Below are positions 24,401 through 36,265 of a stretch of DNA of 64,000 nt, in pieces. The position numbers and the translations under genes are program-made. Source of the stretch: Lithobates sylvaticus (taxonomy: Eukaryota > Chordata > Amphibia > Anura > Ranidae); NCBI GenBank assembly GCA_028564925.1, contig CM053030.1, positions 376,496,945-376,560,944 on the forward strand, read 5' to 3'. Every line of letters starts with the position of its first letter. Position 1 is the stretch's first letter. Below the pieces are notes generated by a model, which saw nothing but the letters and a program-made list of their open reading frames with translations, had not been told where the DNA came from and did not search any database.

Positions 24401-25192
24401 TTGATCTGCTGATGCTAAATAAAACCTCCCTATAGAACTCATCAAAATTACTGTATGCCTTATAAATGGACAGCAACACAAAATGTATTCAACAAATATT
24501 ACCTCTCACCTTTTTTTTCTCATTACCATGAAAACTCTTGTGAGCCATGGCAACTTATGAGCATTAAATACTGATAAACTAAGAAGCATATCCTAAGATA
24601 AGTCACTAGGACAGGCAAGAGAAAGGTTTATGCGACGCAACAGTGGAAAAAAAAAAGAAAAAAACGATATACCCCTAAAATAAATGAATCTGCTGAATGC
24701 AAAGTGTGTGACTCACTGCAAAGATTAATGGTAAGAAACATCATTTAAATAAATTACAATATTTAAATAAGCTAATTCCCATAAATCTTTGTTGTGTCAC
24801 CAGCAGTTCCATTGCATGGCATAATCTATTTACCGAGACGATTTGATAAAGTGTTCCCACCAGGTTCATTGCACAGCAGGGTAAGAAGCACACTTTTTAA
24901 CCCTAATGATATAAATGTTCAATCAAAAAGTATAGATCAGGAAAAAAAGTAAACAATGCTGCACACATTATGAATGTAGAATGTTTAAATTTTTTCCATG
25001 TTAGATGAAATTATTAATAACCATTGTGACATTAGGGAAGGGGGGAATTTATCAAATGAGCTACCAATTGAATTAGGAGCTTGTCTAGAGCAAATCGGAC
25101 TGGAGTTCAATAAGCAAAGCATTCACAACGATATTGTGTGTAAATGCAACACTTGTTTCTGCAGTTATAGATAGCCAGAAAAAATTGTTTTA
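24401..25192. other. No gene recognised
   Basis: This is AT-rich sequence without repeat ends or coding frames. Confidence 0.4.
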
Positions 25193-25607
25193 TGCCCCGT
25201 ACACACGAGCAGAAATTCTACCAGCAAAAGTCTGATGAGAGCTTTTGAGCCGAAAATGCGACCGTGTGTATGCTCCATCGTACTTTTGCTGGCGGAATTA
25301 CAGCCTGCAAAAGATTGAGAGCATGTTCTCAATTTTTCGTCGGAAAAAGTTCTGATCGGAAATTCCGATCATCTGTACCAATTCCAACGTGCAAAATTCC
25401 TACGCATGCTTGGAGACAATTTGACGCATGCTCAGAAGCATTGAACTTAATTTTCTCAGCTCGTTGTAGTGTTGTACGTCACTGTGTTCTTGACGGTCAA
25501 AAGTTCAGCAAACTTTTTTGTGACCGTGTGTATGCAAGCCGAGCTTGAGTGGAATTCCGTCAGAAAAACCATCCAAGATTTTTCCGACGGAAATTAGAAA
25601 TCAAGTA
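25193..25607. mobile_element. Palindromic MITE of the GTACACACGGTCGGA family, diverged
   Basis: The element starts TGCCCCGTACACACGAGC. It has internal CGACCGTGTGTATGC and GTTGTACGTCACTGTG, and a worn right end near TTTCCGACGGAAATTAG. It is the same sub-family as the partial copy at the left window edge, with CTTTTGCTGGCGG and AGAGCATGTTCTC. Confidence 0.65.
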
Positions 25608-26741
25608 TGATTAGACACAAAATGTGTCTAATAAAATTTATTGCTTAAGCAATGTCATTAGGGATGAGCACATCTACTCAGGTTTGGTTCCTGAACAGTA
25701 TGGGCAGAATTTAAAGTTCCCAAATTTTGCAGCAAACCCCAAAACTAAGGGAAGGTGGGAGAGGTGAGAAATTTTGATGTCAAACTTCTGCCCAATAATG
25801 ATAAGCAAGCTATTGTCAAACAAAAGGGATTGGAAGTTAGGCATTGCCATGCGTGACATGCACCAATGCCAACACATATTAAAGTAGAAGTAAGGAAAAA
25901 AAGCAGTATCTATGCCTACACAGAATGGTTAACTCTCCCTAAAAGCTCCAACTCACATTGATAAAATGGCTGTCAAAAACAAACTCTTGTATAGAAAAGG
26001 ATGTAATAAAGCCGGTCAAGAAGTGAGAACGCTAAGTTTAATAGGTCCATCATTGACATATGTGACAGGATGAGTAGAAAGTAGCATCATTTGAAGAAAA
26101 TTGGTCTCCAGGATCCCCGGGCATTTTGTTTGCCCATCAATGCAGCCTCACCTGTGCCCATCAATGCAGCCTACCTGTGTACAACAATGCAGCCTACCTG
26201 TGCAGGGGAAGAGAGGAGAGGAAGAGGATTGCTGGCCGGATCATCAAAGAGCAGGGAATATCACTGTAACAGCTTCATTTGCATTGCCGAGTATTCCCGC
26301 CGCTCGCCATCACATACAGCCCCGCCTCCTGGCCCGGGTACTTTGATATACGTCACACATCCCGGAATTGGATGGGTGATCTGTCTATCAAAGTATCTGA
26401 TCAACAACTCAGATACTGCTGAGTTGTTTTGAGGTCTCTGCTCTATAATGATATGCTTTTTTTTTATATTTGCTAAGTGTAAATGTGGAAAAGCCAGGAT
26501 AATCAGCTCCCTGTGGTCATGTGACTGGATACAAAGTTGTCAGGCTGTAACTCAATACACCAGGGTTCAAGTAAAAGACATGCAGACATCTATCCTCTTG
26601 AGTAGATTCCAGTTTCATTCCATCACTGAAATTTGTAGGTACCACATGCAAATGAGAAGTAATTTTCCATGGGTCTTTTTAAAGTCTTTGCACTTAAAAT
26701 GATTAAATCCTTTTCTTTTGGTAGAATGATGCACATATGGG
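25608..26741. other. Mostly unassigned; GC-rich repeat-like block at 26090-26430
   Basis: A short tandem array of three TGCCCATCAATGCAGCCTAC-like units (period 23-24) lies at 26131-26204. It is followed by GGAAGAGAGGAGAGGAAGAG and CCCCGCCTCCTGGCCCGGGT, as in a ranid repeat known from memory. The open frame over it (26091-26432) is not supported as a gene. Confidence 0.4.
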
Positions 26742-28366
26742 CAGTGGCGTCTCCAGCTTTCATATTTAGGGGGGGCACATGGGGGGAAGGGACAAAAGTA
26801 GGGGGGCAACTATAAAATGCAATTTTACTACGATCCCCAGGGTGGCAGATTACAAGAGATATATGTCACCAGCATACCAATAAAATATAAGGGTCCAAAG
26901 CAGTGGGAGAACTATTAGGTTTGCAAAGGTTGTCTTGCCTCCGGGCCTTGGTGTTCCCCAGCCTCCTCTTGCTCCTGCCCCTGCTATTGACAGTGCTGGT
27001 CTGGCATCTGTCTCCTTGGCAGTGGCAGCAGTCTATTAGGACCTAGGGCTGGTGACATTATGGGTGCATGCAGGGGAAGGCTGGCACTATTGGTTGTATA
27101 GAGCCAAGCCCCCAGCTGGTCACCTAGCAGCAGTAATGCTGTATAACCTTCTCTGTTGACATGCTGATCGGGATGTGATCCAGGTGATGCTCCCAGTCAG
27201 ATCTCATAAGCACAGTATTTATTAGCATCAACAGTACAACCACATCCACCGTATGTTCAGCAGCCATGTGGGCTCTTTGCCTGTAAGGTGTGGGCTTTGA
27301 TCAATAAAATCACTATGATATTTAACACTAGGATTTAACTAGGAGCATCACCTGGATTGCATCACGATCAGCATGTCAGAGAAGGCTGCACTGCTGCTAA
27401 GCAACCTGCAGGGATGTCAACTGTCTACTATACAACCATTAGAGATGGGCTCGGGTGTGTTTGAAATCCCACATGCCCGATCCCACCAGGAAGCCGACAC
27501 TGCATACGGCTAATCACAGGCAGTGAGACATTCCTGATCTGTGCAGCTAAGGACCGGGAAATGTCTCACTGCCTCTGCTTAGCGCTGTGCAGTGTGGGTT
27601 TCCTGGCGGGCTCGGGCATGTGGGATTTTGAACATGCCCTGCCCATCTCTAACAACAAATTGTGCTGGCTCTCCTGTACATTAGCCCCATAAAGTAACCA
27701 GCACTGGGTTCCAATGTGCCACCGCTGCCATGGAGACAGAGACCAGCGCTGTGAATAGCCAGGACAGGACAGCAACCCTGGTAGTTCCACCACTGGTCCA
27801 CACTGCAAGGATTCCTCCATCCACCTATAATGTGTAGATGGGAGATTTGGATCATTTTTTTTTTTTTTTTTTTTTAATGCAACCTACTAGTTAAATTAAA
27901 AATCTGGGGCTGCCTAAGTGCTAAGCCTAAGACCAGCCATAGGCAGTTTAAATCTCAGCTGGTTCATCAGGAACTGGCTGAGGTTTGAACCATTAATGAG
28001 CAGGCTGAATGTACCAAGTTGATCGATCAAATTGGGAACAACCAGCTTGCCAGATACTCTTATGATTATCACTAGTGGTTGCTATAGCCACTAGTGATAA
28101 TGACTGTTTGTTGGGAGAATACAATTGCTGGGCAGGAAGGATATTCCCCTTGTCACCACTGTCTGTGTTGATGGGGAAATCATGCAAGTTTCTTTCCTGC
28201 ACTCTGTGGATGCAGGAAAGAAATTTGCATAGTATATTACCTGCCTAACTGAAAAAAAAAAAATATATTTTTTTTGATTTTTTTTTTTGGGGGGGGGCAC
28301 ATGGTGGGGCACAGCATAATTTTGGGGGGTCAGGGCCCCCTCTGGCCCCCCCCAGGGACGCCATTG
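26742..28366. mobile_element. Non-autonomous hAT element, 1.6 kb, built of hairpins
   Basis: The ends CAGTGGCGTC and GACGCCATTG (inverted, 9 of 10) are flanked by an exact 8-bp duplication CATATGGG at 26734-26741 and 28367-28374. That is diagnostic of the hAT superfamily. The interior has no transposase. It holds five hairpins in series: 27115-27195 with 27340-27405; 27441-27545 with 27550-27650; 27945-27965 with 27971-27991; 28065-28078 with 28088-28101 (perfect 14 bp); and 28182-28201 with 28211-28230. Both ends carry G-rich or C-rich runs. It depends on a hAT transposase supplied elsewhere. Confidence 0.87.
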
Positions 28367-28493
28367 CATATGGGGCACATGTTCCCTAATTATTCCCTTC
28401 TGGGATAAAACACTAACGATTTATTATAAGCTTGTGGGTGATAAGATCCCAAACATCCCTAAAATCACTCTATTACCTATGTTACCTGGATCA

Positions 28494-29320
28494 TTAAACC
28501 ACTTCAGCCCCGGAAGGATTTACCCCCTTCCTGATCAGATCATTTATTGCGATTCGGCACTGCGTCGTTTTAGCTGACAATTGCACAGTTGTGCAACGTT
28601 GTACCCAAACAAAATCCTTTTTTTCCCCACAAATAGAGCTTTCTTTTGGTGGTATTTTATCACCTCTGTGGTTTTTATTTTTTGCGCTATAAACAAAAAA
28701 ACAAGAGTGAAAATTTTGAAAAAATTTTGAAATAATAAATATCCCCCAAAAACATATATAAAAAACAAATTTCTTCCACAGTTTAGGCCGATATGTATTC
28801 TTCTACATATTTTTGGTAAAAAAAATTGCAATAAATGTATATTGATTGGTTTGCGCCAAAGTTAAAGCGTCTACAAAATAGGGGATTGATTTATGGCATT
28901 TTTATTATTATTATTTTTTTTTACTAGTAATGGCGGCGATCTGCATTTTTTATCGTGACTGTGACATTGTGGCGGATAGATCGGACACTTTTGACACTAT
29001 TTTGGGACCAGTGACATTTATACAGCGATCGGAGCTAAAAATAGCTACTGATTACTGTATAAATGTCACTGGCAGGGAAGGGGTTAAACACTAGGGGGCG
29101 ATCAAGGGGTTAAGTGTGTTCCCTCAGTGTGTTCTAACTGTAGGGGGGATGGGCTCACTAGAACAGGACAGAAATCACTGCTCCTGATCACTAGGAGCAG
29201 TAGATAGTGGGCATGCACCCGCTAGGAAGGTATTACGAAAGGACATACGGGTACGCCCTTTTGCGCACCCGTGCCATTCTGCTGACTTAAATCAGAGTGC
29301 AGCTGTCGGCAATTGGCTAA
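28494..29320. mobile_element. TTAA-type MITE, near full length
   Basis: The element starts TTAAACCACTTCAGCCCCGG (TTAA 28494-28497) and ends GTCGGCAATTGGCTAA at 29320, where the last TTAA has become CTAA. It contains the whole family order: TAGAGCTTTCTTTTGGTGG, GCGCTATAAACAAAAAA, TTTTTGGTAAAAAAA, TTGGTTTGCGCCAAAG, CTAGTAATGGCGGCGATC and GGGAAGGGGTTAA. It serves as the reference copy for this family in the window. Confidence 0.77.
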
Positions 29321-30332
29321 ATAAAGCAAAATAAGTTTACTCTGACAATCCCTAAATTCTGAATTCATTATGATAGCCAGACTTTGGCAAAAACCAAACA
29401 TTCCATCTGTAACGGAGTGGAAATGCAAAATTTACTCTATGGGGGGTTCTGTTTGCCATAGCTTAATTGAACAAGTTGACGTTAGAAGCTGATTGGCTAC
29501 CATACAAAACTGCACCTGATTTTGCACTCCCTAGTTTTAGTAAATCAACACCCATATGTCATATGGATTGGTTGATCTCATGGGAAACTGATAAAGCCGA
29601 CACAAGATCACATGGTCTGTATGGACTTATTTCAGACACCCTCAAGAGTTGCATCATATTTTATAGACAAACCCCTTGGATTATACATAATCATGGTGTT
29701 GTTTTTCTTCTTTGGTTACTTGGGTACCTTGGAAGTTGTGCTGGGCTCAGTTTTTTCCCCTTCATTTTTCCTTTCCCCAGTTTTATCCCCCTCCCCAAAC
29801 TCCCCCCTCCGCCAATAATTTTTTATGTTTCTTTTCATCTATTTTCTTCCAGTGCTGTTATCTGGTCACAATTCTCTTTCTCTTTGTTAAGACAATCCAT
29901 GTAAACCCCAAACCTACAACATTGGCAATGTTTAATGGTTTATGAAGTATGATTATTGTCAACCTAGTTTTTCTTAACAGGTATGCTCTACTTTCCCAAA
30001 TTTCTCAACTGTGTTGCCTATACCACTTGAATGAACATTCTGAGGACTTTTGTCTCTGCCAATATGGTGCCTTTAATGTGATTTTACAATATCAATCTAG
30101 CATTGCAGGAAGTGTGGTTTCCTTTTATTCATGCTAAATGTGTCTTATATTGTTTTGACATGTCTCTTTGAAACTCGCCTTCTGTTCAACTACTGTATAC
30201 TTAATACACTGTGGTTTATATTCCTCTTTTTTCTTTGCAAAAAATCTAATAAAATTAGAATAAAAATACTGTAATTAGTATTATTATTATTCTCTTTACA
30301 AATCACCTTAAATAGTTTATTATGATTCCATG
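29321..30332. other. Repeat edge plus unassigned AT-rich sequence
   Basis: 29440-29560 (GCTTAATTGAACAAG...TTTTAGTAAATCAAC) is the right part of a ranid MITE. 29560-30260 has a pyrimidine-rich block (CCCCTCCCCAAACTCCCCCC), and ends with AATAAAATTAGAATAAAA. It could be an old LINE 3' UTR or a retrocopy tail, but there is no coding support. Confidence 0.35.
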
Positions 30333-30685
30333 CATGCAGGTCACTGGACAAACCACTAGGGACAAAAGGGATGTGAAATAATGTGATACAGTAATGTAAT
30401 CTGTAAGATTACAGTGTACTGTATGTATTGTGTGTGTTTCACTTTTTGAATTTGGTGCCGTGCTCCGTCGCAGCGCTCGCAGGGAATGGAGCCTGCCGCT
30501 GTGATACATCGATCAAAGAAATGTCTCGCACACAGAGCGGGGGGAGACATCGCAGGATCCTGGGGACAAGGTAAGTAACTGTACCTGGATCCTGCGATGC
30601 AATCCTGAGTGTGGCTAGGCGTTACCGCGTTTGGTACTGAAAATCCACCCCGAGCCACACTCAGGAATACTGTCAGGGAGGTTAA
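30333..30685. mobile_element. TTAA-type MITE of the CCTCCCTGGCGG family, left-truncated
   Basis: From GCATGCAGGTCACTGGAC to CTGTCAGGGAGGTTAA (TTAA 30682-30685) it matches the right half of the element at 2821-3594, including GGGGACAAGGTAAGTAACTG. Directly after it, 30688-30765 is a GC-rich fragment (GCCGCCCCCCACAAAGTGCC...CAGCACTGG) that looks like the end of a hAT-type repeat. Confidence 0.65.
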
Positions 30686-30929
30686 TGCGGGGGGCGACAT
30701 TTTTGCCGCCCCCCACAAAGTGCCGTCCTAGGCCTGGGCCTTGTCAGCCTAGGCCGAGACACAGCACTGGCCCTCCACCACAAGTTAAATGGCCTCTTAC
30801 CAGATGGTATTGATCCTTTAAAAAAAAAAAAAGATCAAACCAGCAAGTTAATAACAAGCCTCAAGGCATCCGGCGGTATTCCACAAATGCCCACTGTTAT
30901 AATTCAGGCCGAATATAGTATAAAACTGC

Positions 30930-31135
30930 TATATCATCCTTTATTAAAAATGATAACAGGTACTTACAAAGGTAGAATAAAGCCAGCATGTGAAAATGCC
31001 TCGCCATTATCCACTGCGCCCGGGACAGTGCATAACTTATAACATCATCATGCCCGCCAAGTGGATGCTGGCAAGGGCTTTTTTATGTGCTGGTTTTATT
31101 CTAACTGTCATCACTTTTAATAAAAAAGGAAGTAC
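30930..31135. repeat. Foldback element
   Basis: The arms at about 30945-31000 and 31079-31130 pair: TAGAATAAAGCCAGCATGTG against TATGTGCTGGTTTTATTCTA, and TTTATTAAAAATGATAACAG against its partner. The left arm has a short extra segment. There is no ORF. Confidence 0.55.
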
Positions 31136-31139
31136 TTTA

Positions 31140-34100
31140 TAAGTATCATACTGTTGACCTGTCCGTGCCTCTTAAGCTGTTAATAATCCTACATTTGAGC
31201 AGATGAGTATTTATTTAAACACACCCATACATTTTCAGGAATGACTAGAAAAAGTTAAAACTGTCTTAAAAGATCACTATCAGTTTACAAGCTTCTGGTT
31301 TGTAGGCACATGGCAGGATTCCCTACTGTGTCCCCTTGTCCTCCTATATAGATATTTTTTTTACTATAGTGTCTATGGAGTTGGCAGCAAGTCTGGCAGG
31401 TAGTACTTAGCAAATATGTCTCATAACAAGACACTGGCATACCAGGCAAAGACAGAATTCAGTATTGACTCACGAAATTCCATTCTCAGAATTTAGAAAC
31501 TGTTTACTCTAATTTCATGTTTTTGTAAAATACCCTCTCCTTTCAGGTTAAGAAAAAATGTTAGCAATTAAACAAATACAGTATTTTGCCTAAGCAATTT
31601 ACTCATAATTCTTTTACTATTTATAAATGCTGAAATTATTAATATAATGATCCTGATAAAAATTAAGCTAGCAAATTACATTAGTTTGTGTGTAATAATG
31701 AATTCTTATTTAGAACTTCATAGACAAGGTAAGAAACAGACAAAGTTTAAAATGGGTTTTCCCATTCAGTGTTAGTTTTTTTCCCTCCCTTCAGACATAA
31801 AAACGTTTAGAGGATGAAATCACCTTCTCTGAAGGTGGTTTCTGACAGATGTTTCAAAGGTAACCTTCTGAGCCCAAACAGCTGTAAAGATAATTGAGCC
31901 ACCGGTTAACTTATTACCCCCACAGCAAAACAAATCATAACAGCACAAAAGGGCTCTGCATAGAGGAATAGTATGAAAATAGAAGATATGAGGTGAAAGA
32001 CCACACAGCTGATTGGATTAACCTTTATGGAATGTAAACTTTGACATCACCTTATAAAGTAAATGGCAGCCATAATGGGAAATGAAAAGATCCCCTGAAA
32101 ATCAAAGAGATTCAAAGAGAAGCATGGAAGAATTAATGAGTAGGAAAGAAACAAACAGGCTGACATAATGCAGATTTTAAATAAAAAGATGCTCACAACT
32201 CAACATACATGTAAGCACAAAAAAAAAATGATAAAATGAACATGTTCTCATGTTAAAGCAAGGCTATTTTTTTATTGCAAACACTCTGAAATTGCATTAA
32301 CCCTTGTTGTTATGGATTCAAGAGTGCAGATCACGGTTAACTCTTGATGTTATGGTAAAGAAAACAAAAAGATTGTAAGCAGCCAACTTGAGAGAGGAGG
32401 AGGTGGTGACTAGCGATGAAGGTTCTGCGAGTGGAGTGGCCTCGTACTTGACACTTCACTAAGTAGGTGGGGATTCCACCTTGGTGCCCACTGAAGGGCA
32501 GAATCCTATTAGGGACTAAGCCTAGAACCACATCTTAGCAAGGCCTTGCATAACTAAGTGTGATGGCTTCGCTCTGTGTCTGGCTGGACAAGGATAATGG
32601 TACCAGGTACTGTGCCATGAAATAGTGGTGGAGATAAGTCAGTGTTCTGCACTACTATCTCATATACAAAGTAAGTGTAAAACTGTAAAGTCATTAATGG
32701 TGTGTAGTTTCCTCAGTGGCCACTAAGGGGGCAACTTGCTAACAAGATTTTGATCTTATCTTTGTTTGACCATGAACTCTTATAGACAACTCTAAAAGAG
32801 CTACATGAATGATTGCGACCAAACTATACGAAAAAGAATGCAAGTATTGGGCAGTCATTTTATACTATGTGTAATGGCTGTGCTATCTGTTCTTGATCCA
32901 TTAATAATGACTGAAATTACTCTTATACTAACAGCACACTGAAAAATCTAAATAACTATAGATAGCAGATCTGCACTTTAAGTGGCCCATGCCACCCCTC
33001 TTGCTATTCCATCTAACGGTATCTGTGCCTAGAGGCTGTTAGAAACTCTTTATTGCCCCTTCTCTTCTTTCACAGCTCTCTAGTTATCCCAAGGTAGCAG
33101 CCTACCTTCAGAAACCAGATCTGTAAATCCTTTGTACAGTAAGTTTGCCTGGATGTAAAGACAGCAAATAGGGTAAAATAACAATCCCAGTATTTACTTT
33201 CTATACACAAGTATTGAAGTTAAGGTAATGTAAATTTTTACAGAGTTCTCACAGCTGCTATCCAGGGATTGCAAGGAAACTCCAATATAAGAAAAGGAGT
33301 AATAAATGGTTTACAACAGCACAAGTACTGTTAGATTGTATAGCAAGAAGAATGTCATTGGTCGCTATAATATATACATTTTTAAGATGAATTACATTTT
33401 GTTTTGTGAACACAAATGTACAATTGAATTTAGGGAAAACTTGGATACCCCCCCCTATTTTCATTGGAACAGAAGGTGATGAGAAACCTTTCAATGGATC
33501 ACCTGGAATGGCGTTCCACTGATAGCTGTCTAAGAGGAGATTTCCCCTAGACAGCAAAGCAAAGTACAATCTCCCTAATAGTACAGGTACAGGGACTACA
33601 GGAATAATTATAATGGTTTCTTACAAGATCCTACTCTAAAACTTAAAAACATGCTTCTATTGCAGTCTGTGTCTTTATTGATGAAAATCCCCTCACTTCT
33701 TGACCCAGTGATATAACAGGAGATGAAAGTAAATCTTTCATAAATAATCATACGATAGGTCCTAACTTCACCAGAATATGTTCTAAATCTATGAATATAC
33801 TGTAACACTAAATTGGTACATGCCTGGTTAATTTACAGATGGAATTCCATTTTTCCTGTGTGAAATATTCAATGCTAATAGCTCAGCATAGTATCTGACC
33901 AATGGAAAATAATATGACCCATACTCATGTCTGCAGCTAAGAAGTAATCAGTAGCCTCTCTAATTAATTATGGGAGCAGGTTATGGTGGTGCAGAATGTG
34001 ATTTGCTACATACAAACATTATAGCCATATGAATTTATTGATATTTACTGAACAAAGCTATCTCCTGGAAGCAGCCTACAGCAGGTTAATTTGTGAAATT

Positions 34101-34320
34101 GGGAGGATATAGTAAAATAACTGTTTAGACTGCAGCATAAAAGTTCCTGGTGCAGAGAAATCCATTAACCTTGATGTTCCATGTGCTTGAATGCTTAGCT
34201 ATACACAAAATAAGAGTATGGAGCTTGTGTTACAATAACATTCAAACATAGTATACTTCAATTGTATAGCTGCAATGAGATAATATTTAAAATAAACTAT
34301 ATATAATATTATGTGTATTT
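31140..34320. other. Long AT-rich stretch, no gene recognised
   Basis: No transposon ends, RNA genes or coding frames were recognised in 3.2 kb, unusual in this repeat-dense window. 31255-31400 has repeat-like texture. 33830-34150 contains CTCTAATTAATTATGGG and AATTTATTGATATTTAC, resembling conserved non-coding sequence. Confidence 0.3.
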
Positions 34321-34855
34321 TCTTATTATGATTATACAGGATTTATATAGTGGGCAGTAAAATTATAATACAGTTTAATACATTAGGAATCAGAGAGCCC
34401 TGCCTTTTAGAGCTTACAATCTAAGAGGGAGGCTCAAAAGATTCAAAAGGTAATAGCTGTGGAGAATGGGCTGATGGAGAAAATAAATGTACATTTGTTA
34501 GATGGGGTTAGATAAGCCTCTCTGAAGATATGATTTTTCAGGGATTGTCTGAAAGTGGACAGAGTAGGATAGAGTCAGACGGGTTAGGGTAGGGAGTTAC
34601 AGAGGATGGGAGAGGCTCTGGAGAAGTCCTGGAGGCAAGCATGGGATAAGGTGACAGCAGAGAGCTAGAGAGCAGGAGGTCTTGGGAGGAACAAAGAGAA
34701 AGATTTGCTTGTCATTTTGAGACTAGGTTAGTGATGTAGCTGGGGGCAGAGTTGTGGATGGCTTTGCAAGTTATTGTTAGTATTTTGAATTTAATTTGTT
34801 GGGTAAGCGGAAGCCAGTGGAGGGATTGGCAGAGAAGAGTACCAGACACTTATGA
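34321..34855 (-). mobile_element. L2-like LINE 3' end, antisense
   Basis: Read on the minus strand, the segment contains SLHWLPLTQQIKFKILT-type coding (about 34830-34780). Next comes a worn QDFSRASPIL tail, then a 3' UTR with TTAGATTGTAAGCTCTA and GGCAGGGCTCTCTGATTCC, and a terminal CACTATATAAATCCTGTATA with TAATCATAATAA. It matches the 3' UTR at 16560-16660 on the other strand. The coding part is broken by stops and frame changes. Confidence 0.68.
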
Positions 34856-35161
34856 ACTTATTATTGCTTCCTGCATCTCTGCTTTATATAGTCATGTAAT
34901 ATTTCATTCTTCTTCTTCCTCGTCTTCTTCTTCTACATAGATGCATTGTGTTATTTTGAACTGTGGACTAAACAAGCTTTTCTGACATACTGTTGTCATA
35001 CAAAATTTAAATCAATTTTTTTTTGATGTGTATATAAATTTATTTTTCTTCAGATTAAATTGGTCTGCTTACACCTTATGTTTATAATGTGTTAAGGTGC
35101 ATTTTGAAATGTTTTGTTAGCATTGTTTGTATGTGTTTCATACACACATACATTCACTATT
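34856..35161. other. Spacer with TTC-rich microsatellite
   Basis: A (TTC)n-like run lies at about 34907-34934. Otherwise this is AT-rich sequence with no signal. Confidence 0.4.
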
Positions 35162-36034
35162 AACAAAAGTATTGGGACGTCTGCCTCTACACGCACATGA
35201 ACTTTAATGGCCTCCCAGTCTTAGTCCGTAGGGTTCAATATTGAGTTGGCCCACCCTTTGCAGCTATAACAGCTTCAACTCTTCTGGAAAGGCTGTCCAC
35301 AAGGTTTAGGAGTGTGTCTATGAGAATGTTTGACCATTCTTCCAGAAGCGCATTTGTGAGGTCAGGCACTGATGTGGACAGAAGGTCTGACTTGCAGTCT
35401 TTGCTGTAATTCACTATTGGGTTTGAAGTCAGGACTCTGTGCAAGCCAGTCAAGTTCCTCCACCCCAAACTCGCTCATCCATGTCTTTATGGACCTTGCT
35501 TTGTGCACTGGTCCAAATCTTTTGGTGGAAGGGGGATTATGGTGTGGGGTTGTTTTTCAGGGGTTGGGCTTCTCCCCTTAGTTCCAGTGAAGGGAACTCT
35601 TAAGGTGTCAGGATACCAAGACACTTTGGACAATTTCATGCTCCCAACTTTGTGGGAACAGTTTGGGGGTGGCCCCTTCCTGTTCCAACATGATTGTGCA
35701 CCAGTGCCCAAACAAGGTTCATAAAGACATGGATAAGTGAGTTGGTGGAGAAACTTGACTGGCCTGCACAGAGTACTGACCTCAACCCAATAGAACACCT
35801 TTGGGATGAATTAGAGTGCAGACTGTGATCTAGGCCTCCTCGTCCACATCAGTGCCTGACATTACAAATGCGCTTCTGGAAGGATGGTAAATCATTCCCA
35901 TAGACACACTCCTAAACCTTGTGGACAACCTTCCCAGATGAGTGGAAGCTCTTATAGCTGCAAAGGATGGGCCATGGATGCCATTAAAGTTCATGTGCGT
36001 ATAAAGGCAGGCATCTCAATAAAAAAAAAAAATG
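35162..36034. mobile_element. Palindromic Tc1/mariner derivative
   Basis: The left end ACAAAAGTATTGGGACGTCT is a Tc1-type TIR. 35180-35390 is the inverted copy of about 35830-36018, sharing ACGCACATGAACTTTAATGG, CCACAAGGTTTAGGAGTGTG and CCAGAAGCGCATTTGT. The plus strand at about 35520-35830 encodes part of a DD34E transposase: GGIMVWGCFSG, FQHDCAPV (second Asp) and STDLNPIEHLWDELE (Glu). The N-terminal DNA-binding half and the first Asp are missing, and stops follow. The left 340 bp are the reverse complement of transposase 3' coding sequence, so the copy is a rearranged foldback. Confidence 0.78.
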
Positions 36035-36087
36035 GTTCACTTAAAAGAAGTTAGTAATAAAGAGAAATCGACAAATGAACTCTTTTA
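36035..36087. other. Short spacer
   Basis: No feature was recognised between two inverted-repeat elements. Confidence 0.4.
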
Positions 36088-36265
36088 AAATCCAACACTT
36101 TCAGCAGTGTTGATTTTATTGGTCCCCCTACTGTGCTTAATGGTTCCCTCTGCCAATCCCTACATCATTACAAAACATAACAGTTATGTAGTTGGCAGTG
36201 GATCCAACTACTGAGCATAGAGGGGGACCAGGAAATCGACACTTCTGGAAGTGTCAGATTTTTTA
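36088..36265. repeat. Foldback element
   Basis: The arms 36088-36162 and 36192-36265 pair over about 74 bp: CACTTTCAGCAGTGTTGATT against CGACACTTCTGGAAGTGTC, and TTGGTCCCCCT against AGGGGGACCAGG. The loop is about 30 bases. Confidence 0.7.

Noticed and set aside
29467-29904. A 145-residue open frame
   Set aside because: No domain or motif was recognised. The sequence is pyrimidine-rich and partly overlaps a MITE edge, so an open frame is expected by composition.
29700-30260. LINE L1 3' UTR or a processed retrocopy
   Set aside because: Only AATAAAA-like words and pyrimidine runs support it. There is no coding sequence or clear target duplication.
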